From NCBI GenBank assembly GCA_900078775.1, contig LT549889.1, positions 186,001-250,000 of the forward strand: a stretch of 64,000 nucleotides of DNA, written 5' to 3'. This document shows, one piece after another, positions 8,725-15,866 of the stretch; position 1 is the stretch's first letter, and each line of letters opens with the position of its first letter. Position numbers and translations under genes: made by a program. The notes below the pieces were generated by a model. The model ran no database searches. It worked only from the letters and a program-made list of their open reading frames with translations, and was not told the origin of the DNA. Source of the DNA: Mycolicibacterium aurum (GTDB taxonomy: Bacteria; Actinomycetota; Actinomycetes; Mycobacteriales; Mycobacteriaceae).

Positions 8725-9075
8725 ATGCCGACGGTGACGGTCCGCCCCTCGGGGATCACGTTCGAGGCCACGCCGGGCCAGACCGTGATGGCCGCCGCGC
8801 TGACCGCCGGGCTGCGCTGGCCGACCGTCTGTGGCGGACAAGGGGATTGCCTGGTCTGCCACGTCGAGGTGGTGGACGGTGCCGAACATCTCGCGGAGCC
8901 GAGCGACACCGAGGCACAGGCGGTCCGCGGGCTGTCCGGCGACAAGGGCGGACGCGGTGAGCACGTGCGGCTGGCCTGCCAGGCCGGGGTGCACGGCGAC
9001 GTCGTCGTCATGAAGCGCGGTGTGCGCGCCAAGCGCACCCAGAACAGACAGGAGGCACCCGGTGTCGACGGTTGA
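8725..9075 (+). CDS. [2Fe-2S] ferredoxin
   Basis: A 116-residue plant/adrenodoxin-fold ferredoxin with cysteines in C-x5-C-x2-C (Cys36, Cys42, Cys45) and a distal Cys85, the ligand pattern of [2Fe-2S] electron carriers. It starts one base after the acyl-CoA dehydrogenase stop and overlaps the next gene by 14 bases. Such proteins serve ring-hydroxylating or other monooxygenases, but none is encoded in this operon, so its redox partner lies elsewhere. Confidence 0.85.
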   Translation: MPTVTVRPSGITFEATPGQTVMAAALTAGLRWPTVCGGQGDCLVCHVEVVDGAEHLAEPSDTEAQAVRGLSGDKGGRGEHVRLACQAGVHGDVVVMKRGVRAKRTQNRQEAPGVDG

Positions 9076-9499
9076 GATCATCGATCCCGGCATCATCGAG
9101 TCCGGCGCGGACGGCGGGATCCGGTTGATCGGCGGGCGGTGCGGGGCGTGTGGTGAAACCGAGTTCCCGCGCAAGCAGTCCTGCCGTGACTGCGGCAGCC
9201 AGGACATCGGCGCGGTGACGTTGGCCGACCACGGTGTGCTGTGGAGTTGGACGGTGCAACGGTTCCCACCGCCCAGCCCGCCGTACTACGGGAGCGCCGA
9301 CGAGTTCGCGCCGTTCGGTGTCGGATACGTCGAACTGCCCGGCGAGGTCATCGTGGAAACTCGGCTGACCGAATCGGATCCGGCCCGACTGCGGATCGGA
9401 ATGCCGATGCGGCTGACCGGGATCGAGGTCACCGTGGCCACCGGCGAGCAGGCGCTGGCCTTCGCGTTCGCCCCGGTCGAGGAAGGAGGACGGAAGTGA
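9062..9499 (+). CDS. DUF35/OB-fold zinc-ribbon protein (thiolase partner)
   Basis: A 145-residue protein with an N-terminal rubredoxin-like zinc ribbon (Cys27, Cys30, Cys41, Cys44) followed by an OB-fold, the DUF35 architecture. Proteins of this family partner lipid-transfer-type thiolases; in mycobacterial cholesterol degradation the DUF35 part of ChsH2 with Ltp2 forms a retro-aldolase. Here the DUF35 unit stands alone, without the MaoC hydratase domain fused to it in ChsH2. The GTG start at 9062 follows a GGAGG site; its stop overlaps the thiolase GTG start. Confidence 0.88.
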   Translation: MSTVEIIDPGIIESGADGGIRLIGGRCGACGETEFPRKQSCRDCGSQDIGAVTLADHGVLWSWTVQRFPPPSPPYYGSADEFAPFGVGYVELPGEVIVETRLTESDPARLRIGMPMRLTGIEVTVATGEQALAFAFAPVEEGGRK

Positions 9500-10644
9500 G
9501 GAATTCCGTCGCCATCATCGGGATCGGTTGCCGCCCGTTCGGCCGGTATCAGGACACCTCGGTGCGTCAGGAAGCGGTGCTGGCGGCCCGGTTGGCCCTC
9601 GCCGACGCCGGCGTGTCCTGGACGGACATCCAGTACGCCGTCGGGGGCAGCATGGACGGCGGCTCGGCCGACACCCTGGTCGCCGACCTCGGCCTCACCG
9701 GCGTGCCGTTCGTCAACGTGCTCAACGGATGTGCCACCGGCAGCAGTTCACTCATCTCCGCGGTGCACACCATCGCCTCCGGCGCCGCCGACCTCGCGCT
9801 GGTGATCGGCCTCGACTCGCACCCGCGCGGCGCATTCGCCATCAATCCGTCCGCGCTCGGACTCGGAAACTGGTACGGGGAGGCCGGTCTGGCGCTCACC
9901 TCCCAGTTCTTCGCGCTCAAGATCCAACGCTATCTGCACGAGCACGGCCTTCCGGAGCGACTGCTGACCAAGGTCGCGGCCAAGGCGTTCCGCAACGGAT
10001 CGTTGAATCCGCTGGCGTGGCGGCGCAAACCGTTGTCGGAGGCGGATATCGACGCCTCGATGATGCTCTCGGATCCGTTGCGGCAGTATATGTTGTGCTC
10101 ACCCGGGGACGGGGCGACCGCGCTGGTGGTGTGCAGTGCCGACCGGGCCCGCGAACTCAGCCCCCATCCGGTCTACGTCGCGGCGTCCGCGGTGCGTACC
10201 CGGCGGCCCGGATCCTTCGAGGTGCTCAGCCCGTCGCTGTCGGTGCGGCGTGGTGTCAGCCCGACCGTCGACGCCGCGGCGGCCGCATTCGAGGCGGCCG
10301 GGATCGAACCCGCCGACGTCGACCTCGCGCAGTTGCAGGACACCGACGCCGGTGCGGAGATCATCCACCTGGCCGAGACCGGGCTGTGCGCCGATGGTGA
10401 GCAGACCGAGCTGATCGATTCCGGGGCAACCGAACTCACCGGCCGGTTGCCGATCAACACCGACGGCGGGTGCCTGGCCAACGGGGAACCCATCGGCGCG
10501 TCTGGTCTGCGGCAGATCCACGAGAACGTCCTGCAGTTGCGCGGCGCGGCCGGGGAGCATCAGGTCGCCGGGCAACCCAGGGTCGCGCTGTCCCACGTCT
10601 ACGGTGCACCGGGTCTGAGCGCATGCACCCTGCTCACCCGGTGA
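9496..10644 (+). CDS. Lipid-transfer-protein/thiolase family enzyme (putative retro-aldolase)
   Basis: A 382-residue thiolase-fold protein of the SCP-2/lipid-transfer type. The nucleophile-position cysteine is Cys79 in NGCATGSSS; the C terminus has SHVYGAPGLSACTLL. It starts with GTG overlapping the stop of the DUF35 gene (GTGA), a coupling expected for a stable complex. Two activities are possible: thiolytic cleavage of a 3-oxoacyl-CoA, or aldol cleavage of a 3-hydroxyacyl-CoA to a ketone or aldehyde plus a shorter acyl-CoA, as Ltp2-ChsH2 does. The stand-alone DUF35 partner favours the second. Confidence 0.88.
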   Translation: MRNSVAIIGIGCRPFGRYQDTSVRQEAVLAARLALADAGVSWTDIQYAVGGSMDGGSADTLVADLGLTGVPFVNVLNGCATGSSSLISAVHTIASGAADLALVIGLDSHPRGAFAINPSALGLGNWYGEAGLALTSQFFALKIQRYLHEHGLPERLLTKVAAKAFRNGSLNPLAWRRKPLSEADIDASMMLSDPLRQYMLCSPGDGATALVVCSADRARELSPHPVYVAASAVRTRRPGSFEVLSPSLSVRRGVSPTVDAAAAAFEAAGIEPADVDLAQLQDTDAGAEIIHLAETGLCADGEQTELIDSGATELTGRLPINTDGGCLANGEPIGASGLRQIHENVLQLRGAAGEHQVAGQPRVALSHVYGAPGLSACTLLTR

Positions 10645-10654
10645 GCGGCGGCGC

Positions 10655-10846
10655 ATGAGGGTCACCGTCGACCGCGATCGGTGCGTGGGCAACGGGGTGT
10701 GCGAGGCGATGGCGCCCGATCTGTTCGTCGTCGACGACAACGGTGAGGTGCAACTGCAGTTCACCGAAATCCCGCCAGAACAACAGCAATTGGTGCTCGA
10801 CGCGGTGGCCTCCTGCCCCGCGCAGGCACTGCGGACAACCCACTGA
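10655..10846 (+). CDS. [3Fe-4S] ferredoxin
   Basis: A 63-residue ferredoxin with only three cluster cysteines, Cys10, Cys16 and Cys54 (in SCPAQAL), the arrangement of the small [3Fe-4S] ferredoxins that donate electrons to cytochromes P450 in actinobacteria. No P450 gene is present in the window. It starts ten bases after the thiolase stop and so belongs to the same operon; it is the operon's second ferredoxin. Confidence 0.9.
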   Translation: MRVTVDRDRCVGNGVCEAMAPDLFVVDDNGEVQLQFTEIPPEQQQLVLDAVASCPAQALRTTH

Positions 10847-10864
10847 CCGGAAGGCGTTCACCGG

Positions 10865-11095
10865 ATGGAAATCAAGATGCCCAAGCTCGACGTCACCATG
10901 ACCGAGGGCACCTTCGTCGGCTGGCTGGTGCCCGACGGCAGCGCGGTCGTCGAGGGCGACGACTTGTACACCGTCAGCACCGACAAGGTGGAGGTCGACG
11001 TGCCCGCACCCGCGGACGGTGTGGTGCGCCACGGTGATGCCGAGGCCGACGAGACCTACCCGGTGGGAACCACCCTGGGCCGGCTGGAGAGCTGA
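10865..11095 (+). CDS. Free-standing lipoyl (biotinyl/lipoyl attachment) domain protein
   Basis: A 76-residue protein that is a single lipoyl domain. The attachment lysine is Lys41 in VSTDKVEVDVPAP, the E2-type context (DK followed by V) rather than the biotin MKM context. There is no linker, no E1/E3-binding domain and no acyltransferase domain; the protein ends right after the second half of the beta-barrel. Being in one operon with E1 alpha and beta, it is the likely acceptor of their acyl group. How the acyl group reaches CoA, and which E3 reoxidises the lipoamide, is not shown by the window. Confidence 0.88.
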   Translation: MEIKMPKLDVTMTEGTFVGWLVPDGSAVVEGDDLYTVSTDKVEVDVPAPADGVVRHGDAEADETYPVGTTLGRLES

Positions 11096-11102
11096 CCCTC
11101 CA

Positions 11103-11945
11103 CTAGCCCTTCAGCAGGGCCGCCACCTTGTCCTCCAGGGTGGACTGCTCGGCGTCCGGCACCGGGCCCGCCGTCTTGGGCAGCACCACCTCCGGATCGG
11201 CGAACTCACGGTAGGTCTTGTCGCCGGCGAGCACGTACAGCAGATAGCCGGTCAGCAGGGCGCGGGTGACCTTCTGGGTGCCGCGGTCGGCGCCGGGCAG
11301 GCCGAACGCCTTGGCCAACCGGCGTCCCTCGATCAGCCCGCCGGGCTCGGCCTTGTGCACCGTGCGCAGGATGGCCGCCGGCCAGGCCCGGGCCAGTGCG
11401 TCGGCGTTGGAGCGGATGGCGGTGCCGTCGGCGGGGGCGCGCAGGATCAGCCCGGAACTCTTCAGCGATGCGGCGGGCTGCTCGGCGGGCGGACTGCTGA
11501 CCGCCGGGTAGAGGGCGGCGACGGCCTTCAGTCGGGAGCCCAGCCCGGCGGCGGCGAACACCGCGGCCGATCCGCCGAAGCCGTGGCCCACCAGGCCCAA
11601 CTTGGTCGGGTGCACGCTGATCTTGCCGGGGCCCAGCCGAACCCCGGAGATGATGTCCAGGGTGGTGCCCAGGTCGAACGCCAGATTGAGCACCGACGGC
11701 GCCAGGGACCGCTCGGTATCGGGCGCGGCGGCGACGATGCCCCAGGACGCCAGGTGCTCCAACGTGCCCGCATACCGGCCCGCCGACGTCAGCCAGTCAT
11801 GGCCGAAGGCGATGCCGGGCAGGTTCAACCCCGACTCGGGGGTGTAGACGACGCCGGGCTGGCCGGCGAAGGCTAGATCTCCGCGCAGTACGCGATGCGG
11901 TCCGCGCCGGGTCAGAGCAGCGAAGAGTTTCTTCGTCTTGGCCAC
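11103..11945 (-). CDS. Alpha/beta hydrolase-fold protein lacking the nucleophile serine
   Basis: A 280-residue alpha/beta hydrolase of the dienelactone/chlorophyllase-like kind, with the early segment GIAFGHDWLTSAGRY and the nucleophile-elbow region LGLVGHGFGGSAAVF. The elbow reads G-H-G-F-G-G, so Gly122 occupies the position where the catalytic Ser would be expected. It starts with GTG at 11945, convergent with the lipoyl gene and divergent from the membrane-protein gene at 11988. It may be non-catalytic or use another residue. Function unknown. Confidence 0.75.
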   Translation of the reverse strand: MAKTKKLFAALTRRGPHRVLRGDLAFAGQPGVVYTPESGLNLPGIAFGHDWLTSAGRYAGTLEHLASWGIVAAAPDTERSLAPSVLNLAFDLGTTLDIISGVRLGPGKISVHPTKLGLVGHGFGGSAAVFAAAGLGSRLKAVAALYPAVSSPPAEQPAASLKSSGLILRAPADGTAIRSNADALARAWPAAILRTVHKAEPGGLIEGRRLAKAFGLPGADRGTQKVTRALLTGYLLYVLAGDKTYREFADPEVVLPKTAGPVPDAEQSTLEDKVAALLKG

Positions 11946-11987
11946 CCGTTGACCGTAGCGCAGGCCGGCCCGGTCTACGTTGCAGGT

Positions 11988-12554
11988 GTGAAGTTGCGGC
12001 CGGCGGCGGTGTTGGTGCTGTTTCTCGTCGGGGGTGCGGCCGCCCTGCTCGGTGACCACAGTCACGTGGTGACGGGTACCACGTTCTACACCAGTGATGC
12101 GGTGCCGTTCCTCGCCAGCAGCCCGCTCTGGTTCCCCGTCCTGGTCGGCTTGGCGGTGGTGGCATTGGCCGAGATCCGGCTGTATCTCCCCGCGGTCCGG
12201 ACCGGGGTCACGCTGCGCCAGGGCGTGGCCGGGATCGCCGCCGTGGTCGGTAGCTACCTGGTGACCGCGCTGGTGCACACCGGCCCCGCCGTCACCACGA
12301 CCGCTCTGATCAGTGCATTCGCGGTGCTGATCTGGTGTGCGCTGGGTGATGCGCCCGCCCTGGTGTGCGGCGCGCTGATCGCCGTCATCGGGCCGATCGT
12401 GGAGATCGCGCTGGCCGGCGCCGGGGTGTTCGGGTACGCGGAGGTCTGCGACGGCCTGTTCGGCGTGGCGCCGTGGTTGGTGCCGCTGTACTTCGTGTTC
12501 GGGGTGGTGGCGGCCCTGTTGGGGGAGTTCGCGCACGCGCGCGCGGAAAGCTGA
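11988..12554 (+). CDS. Multi-pass membrane protein, function unknown
   Basis: A 188-residue protein with five to six hydrophobic segments (AAVLVLFLVGGAAALL; FPVLVGLAVVALAEI; GIAAVVGSYLVTAL; ALISAFAVLIWCALG; ALVCGALIAVIGPIVEIAL; PLYFVFGVVAALLG). A GTG start at 11988 is chosen because it precedes a short basic lead (KLRP) and the first membrane segment; an upstream ATG at 11895 would overlap the divergent hydrolase gene. No family is recognised with confidence. Its stop is 28 bases before glmS, so the two may be co-transcribed. Confidence 0.7.
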   Translation: MKLRPAAVLVLFLVGGAAALLGDHSHVVTGTTFYTSDAVPFLASSPLWFPVLVGLAVVALAEIRLYLPAVRTGVTLRQGVAGIAAVVGSYLVTALVHTGPAVTTTALISAFAVLIWCALGDAPALVCGALIAVIGPIVEIALAGAGVFGYAEVCDGLFGVAPWLVPLYFVFGVVAALLGEFAHARAES

Positions 12555-12581
12555 CCCGCCGCTGCACTACCCTTGACGGCT

Positions 12582-14453
12582 ATGTGTGGAATCGTCGGCT
12601 ACGTCGGGCAGCGCCCTGCCTGCGAGATCGTCGTCGATGCGCTGCGCCGGATGGAATACCGCGGCTACGACTCCTCGGGGGTGGCCGTCCTGGACGGCGC
12701 CGGTGGCCTCGCCGTACAGCGCCGGGCGGGCCGGCTGGCCAATCTCGAAGACGCTCTGAAACAAGCCGATGCGGCCGGCGAGGCGCTCGGCGGGACATCC
12801 GGAATGGGGCACACCCGGTGGGCCACCCACGGTCGGCCCACCGACCGCAACGCGCACCCGCACCGCGACGCCAGCGGCAAGTTCGCCGTCGTGCACAACG
12901 GCATCATCGAGAACTTCGCGTCCCTGCGCGCCGAACTGGAGGCCGCCGGGGTCGAGTTCGCCAGCGACACCGACTCCGAGGTGGCCGTGCACCTGGTGGC
13001 GCAGGCCTACCGCACCGGGGATACCGCCGGGGACTTCGAGGGCTCGGTGCTCTCGGTGCTGCGCCGCCTGGAGGGTCACTTCACCCTGGTGTTCGCGTTC
13101 GCCGACGAGCCCGGCACCATCGTCGCCGCGCGGCGGTCGACCCCACTGGTGGTCGGCGTCGGTGAGGGCGAGATGTTCATCGGCTCCGACGTCGCGGCGT
13201 TCATCGAATACACCCGTGAGGCAGTCGAACTCGGCCAGGACCAGGCCGTGGTCATCACCGCCGACGGGTACAAGATCAGCGACTTCTCCGGCAACACGGA
13301 CGTGCCCACCCGGCCGTTCCACATCGACTGGGACCTCAGCGCCGCCGAGAAGGGTGGCTACGAGTACTTCATGCTCAAGGAGATCGCCGAGCAGCCCGCC
13401 GCGGTGTCGGACACCCTGCTGGGACACTTCGTCGACGGCCGCATCGTGCTCGACGAACAGCGGCTGTCCGATCAGGAACTCCGCGAGGTCGACAAGGTCT
13501 TCATCGTCGCCTGCGGCACCGCCTACCACTCCGGCATGCTGGCCAAGTACGCCATCGAGCACTGGACCCGACTGCCGGTCGAGGTCGAGCTCGCCAGCGA
13601 ATTCCGGTACCGCGACCCGGTTCTGGACCGCAGCACCCTGGTGATCGCGATCTCGCAGTCCGGCGAGACCGCCGACACCCTGGAAGCGGTGCGGCACGCC
13701 AAGGAGCAGAAGGCCAAGGTGCTGGCCATCTGCAACACCAACGGCAGCCAGATCCCGCGCGAGGCCGATGCCGTGCTCTACACCCGGGCCGGACCGGAGA
13801 TCGGCGTGGCGTCGACCAAGACGTTCCTGGCGCAGCTGACGGCGAACTACCTGGTCGGGCTGGCGCTGGCGCAGGCCCGCGGCACCAAGTACGCCGACGA
13901 GGTCGCCCGCGAGTACCACGACCTGGAGGCGATGGCCGATCAGGTATCCCGGGTGCTCACCTGCATGGAGCCGGTGACGGCGCTGGCGCAGCGCTTCGCG
14001 CAGGCGTCGGCGGTGCTGTTCCTGGGCCGCCATGTCGGGTACCCGGTGGCCCTGGAGGGTGCGCTCAAGCTCAAGGAACTGGCCTACATGCACGCCGAGG
14101 GGTTCGCCGCCGGCGAACTCAAGCACGGGCCGATCGCGCTGATCGAGGACGACCTGCCGGTCATCGTCGTGATGCCGTCGCCGAAGAGTGCGGCCACCCT
14201 GCACGCCAAGCTGCTGAGCAACATCCGGGAGATCCAGGCCCGCGGTGCGATCACCATCGTCATCGCCGAGGAGGGCGACGACACGGTGGCGCCGTTTGCC
14301 GATCACCTCATCGAGATCCCCGCCGTCTCAACGCTTTTCCAGCCGCTGCTGTCGACGATCCCGATGCAGGTGTTCGCCGCCGGGGTGGCGCAGGCCCGTG
14401 GCTACGACGTGGACAAGCCGCGCAACCTGGCGAAGTCGGTCACCGTCGAATAA
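12582..14453 (+). CDS. glmS: Glutamine-fructose-6-phosphate aminotransferase (isomerizing)
   Basis: A 623-residue GlmS, the first enzyme of UDP-GlcNAc synthesis: fructose 6-phosphate plus glutamine gives glucosamine 6-phosphate. The N-terminal nucleophile Cys2 (MCGIVGYVG) and the glutaminase domain are followed by two SIS sugar-phosphate isomerase domains (ISQSGETADTLEA and LFLGRHVGYPVALEGALKLKE) and the conserved C terminus KPRNLAKSVTVE. Length matches M. tuberculosis GlmS (Rv3436c), and the gene opens the block syntenic with that genome. Its stop is five bases from the convergent AraC-type gene. I saw no glmS ribozyme-like leader, as expected for mycobacteria. Confidence 0.98.
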   Translation: MCGIVGYVGQRPACEIVVDALRRMEYRGYDSSGVAVLDGAGGLAVQRRAGRLANLEDALKQADAAGEALGGTSGMGHTRWATHGRPTDRNAHPHRDASGKFAVVHNGIIENFASLRAELEAAGVEFASDTDSEVAVHLVAQAYRTGDTAGDFEGSVLSVLRRLEGHFTLVFAFADEPGTIVAARRSTPLVVGVGEGEMFIGSDVAAFIEYTREAVELGQDQAVVITADGYKISDFSGNTDVPTRPFHIDWDLSAAEKGGYEYFMLKEIAEQPAAVSDTLLGHFVDGRIVLDEQRLSDQELREVDKVFIVACGTAYHSGMLAKYAIEHWTRLPVEVELASEFRYRDPVLDRSTLVIAISQSGETADTLEAVRHAKEQKAKVLAICNTNGSQIPREADAVLYTRAGPEIGVASTKTFLAQLTANYLVGLALAQARGTKYADEVAREYHDLEAMADQVSRVLTCMEPVTALAQRFAQASAVLFLGRHVGYPVALEGALKLKELAYMHAEGFAAGELKHGPIALIEDDLPVIVVMPSPKSAATLHAKLLSNIREIQARGAITIVIAEEGDDTVAPFADHLIEIPAVSTLFQPLLSTIPMQVFAAGVAQARGYDVDKPRNLAKSVTVE

Positions 14454-14458
14454 TCGGT

Positions 14459-15199
14459 TCAGCCTGCGCGTCTCGCCCATTCGCTCGGGGCCACCCCGAA
14501 CTGCCGGCGGAACGCACGGTTGAACGTGCCCGGGTCGGAGAAGCCACCGGCGCGGCACGCCCGGCTCACCGAAAAGCCCTGGGCGATGAGGCTGCTGGCC
14601 AGCTCCAACCGGTGTCGGCGGATCTCCGTGGCCGGTGAGCGGCCGTCCTCGGCGAGCAGCTGTTGCACCGTGCGCAGCGAGAGGTGGAACTCCGCAGCGA
14701 GCCGGGCCGCGGTGAACTCCGGGTCCCGGAAGCGCACGCCGATATGGGCCAGCAGCCGGGCCCTCAGGTCGGCGCGGTGCCCGCTGTCCCGATGGGGTCG
14801 GGCGGCGACCCGGTCGGAGGCATCGGTGAACGCCAGCAGCCGGGTGCCGTCGGCGCCCAGCGGCCGCGCCGACCAGGTGACCGGGATCGGTTGTCCCGCA
14901 CGGGTGATGAACCACTCGTGCGCCGTGGCCGCGGTGGACCCGCAGCCGTCCAGGATCGGGCAGGAGTCCGACGGGTACCGCGACCCGTCCGGATGCCATT
15001 CGTGCAAGGTGTCGTGGCTGGGTGCGCCGACCACATCGTCGTCGCTGCGGTAACCGAGCATGCTCAGCGCCGCCTGATTCGCCAGCGCCACCGTGCCGTC
15101 GGGGGCGATGACCCACAGCGGGGTCGGCGCGATGTCGATCACCGCCGAGAGCGTGCCGGCATCGAGCGTTCGACTGACTTCGGTTCCGGTGTTCACCAT
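14459..15199 (-). CDS. PAS-domain AraC-family transcription regulator
   Basis: A 246-residue regulator with an N-terminal PAS sensor (PTPLWVIAPDGTVALANQAA, 20 residues, then LGYRSDDDVVG) and a C-terminal AraC-type double helix-turn-helix (AARLAAEFHLSLRTVQQLL and VSRACRAGGFSDPGTFNRAF, 20 residues). It is divergent from the cyanase gene, with about 200 bases between, so it is the natural candidate regulator of cynS and the channel gene. Cyanase operons are more often run by the LysR-type CynR. The PAS ligand (small molecule, redox or flavin) cannot be read from sequence. Confidence 0.88.
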   Translation of the reverse strand: MVNTGTEVSRTLDAGTLSAVIDIAPTPLWVIAPDGTVALANQAALSMLGYRSDDDVVGAPSHDTLHEWHPDGSRYPSDSCPILDGCGSTAATAHEWFITRAGQPIPVTWSARPLGADGTRLLAFTDASDRVAARPHRDSGHRADLRARLLAHIGVRFRDPEFTAARLAAEFHLSLRTVQQLLAEDGRSPATEIRRHRLELASSLIAQGFSVSRACRAGGFSDPGTFNRAFRRQFGVAPSEWARRAG

Positions 15200-15330
15200 T
15201 CCACCTGGCTTTCGAGTTGTGCTCAGGCTAGGGGCCGGGGATTGCGGTGGTTTTCTCCGTTCGTTACGGCGCGGTTAAGCGGTGTCGCCGACGGGGGAGC
15301 TGTGCGCAAAATGCCGGATTCTGTACGCCT

Positions 15331-15345
15331 TCTGCCATGGGCAGA
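15331..15345. promoter_or_regulatory. Inverted repeat upstream of cynS
   Basis: TCTGCC-ATG-GGCAGA, a perfect 6-3-6 dyad, lies 52 bases before the cynS start in the region shared with the divergent PAS-AraC gene. It could be an operator, though AraC-family sites are usually direct repeats. Confidence 0.3.
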
Positions 15346-15396
15346 CCCGGACGCGGCCCGCTGTCATGGAGTCACCCACTGTGAAGGAGGACATCC

Positions 15397-15843
15397 ATGG
15401 CCTACGACCCCACCTCACCGGTCATCACCGAGATCGAACGACGCCGACTGGAGACCGGCATCAGCTGGCAGAAGCTCGCCGACCACATCGACCGGCCGCT
15501 GGTCTGGACGGTGGCGGCGATGCTGGGCAGCCACCCGATGCCTGGCGCCGAAGCCCATGCGGTCGGCGAACTGTTGGACCTCGGTCCGGAAACCGTTGCG
15601 GCCCTGCAGCGTCAGCCGTACCGCACCGAGAACACGGCCGTGCTGACTGACCCGACGATCTACCGCTTCGTCGAACTGATCAATGTCTACGGCCCGGCTT
15701 TCAAGGCATTGATCCACGAGGAGTTCGGCGACGGCATCATGAGCGCCATCAACTGCAACGTCGGCCTTGAACGGCGGGCCGACCCGGACGGTGACCGGGT
15801 CGTGGTGACGATCGACGGCAAATTCCTGCCGTACCACTGGTGA
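15397..15843 (+). CDS. cynS: Cyanate hydratase (cyanase)
   Basis: A 148-residue cyanase, which converts cyanate plus bicarbonate to ammonia and two CO2. The catalytic triad matches E. coli CynS in identity and spacing: Arg90 and Glu93 in YRFVELINVYG, and Ser116 in DGIMSAIN (E. coli Arg96, Glu99, Ser122). The N-terminal helical domain and the C-terminal dimer domain (end VTIDGKFLPYHW) are complete. The start has a strong AAGGAGG site nine bases upstream. With the transporter that follows it makes a cyanate detoxification or nitrogen-scavenging unit. Confidence 0.96.
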   Translation: MAYDPTSPVITEIERRRLETGISWQKLADHIDRPLVWTVAAMLGSHPMPGAEAHAVGELLDLGPETVAALQRQPYRTENTAVLTDPTIYRFVELINVYGPAFKALIHEEFGDGIMSAINCNVGLERRADPDGDRVVVTIDGKFLPYHW

Positions 15844-15866
15844 TCCGGGCCGAAGGGAGATAACTC

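Noticed and set aside
12567..14306. 579-codon minus-strand frame opposite glmS
   Set aside because: It lies entirely within the well-conserved glmS gene, has no ribosome site and low-complexity composition; a shadow frame.
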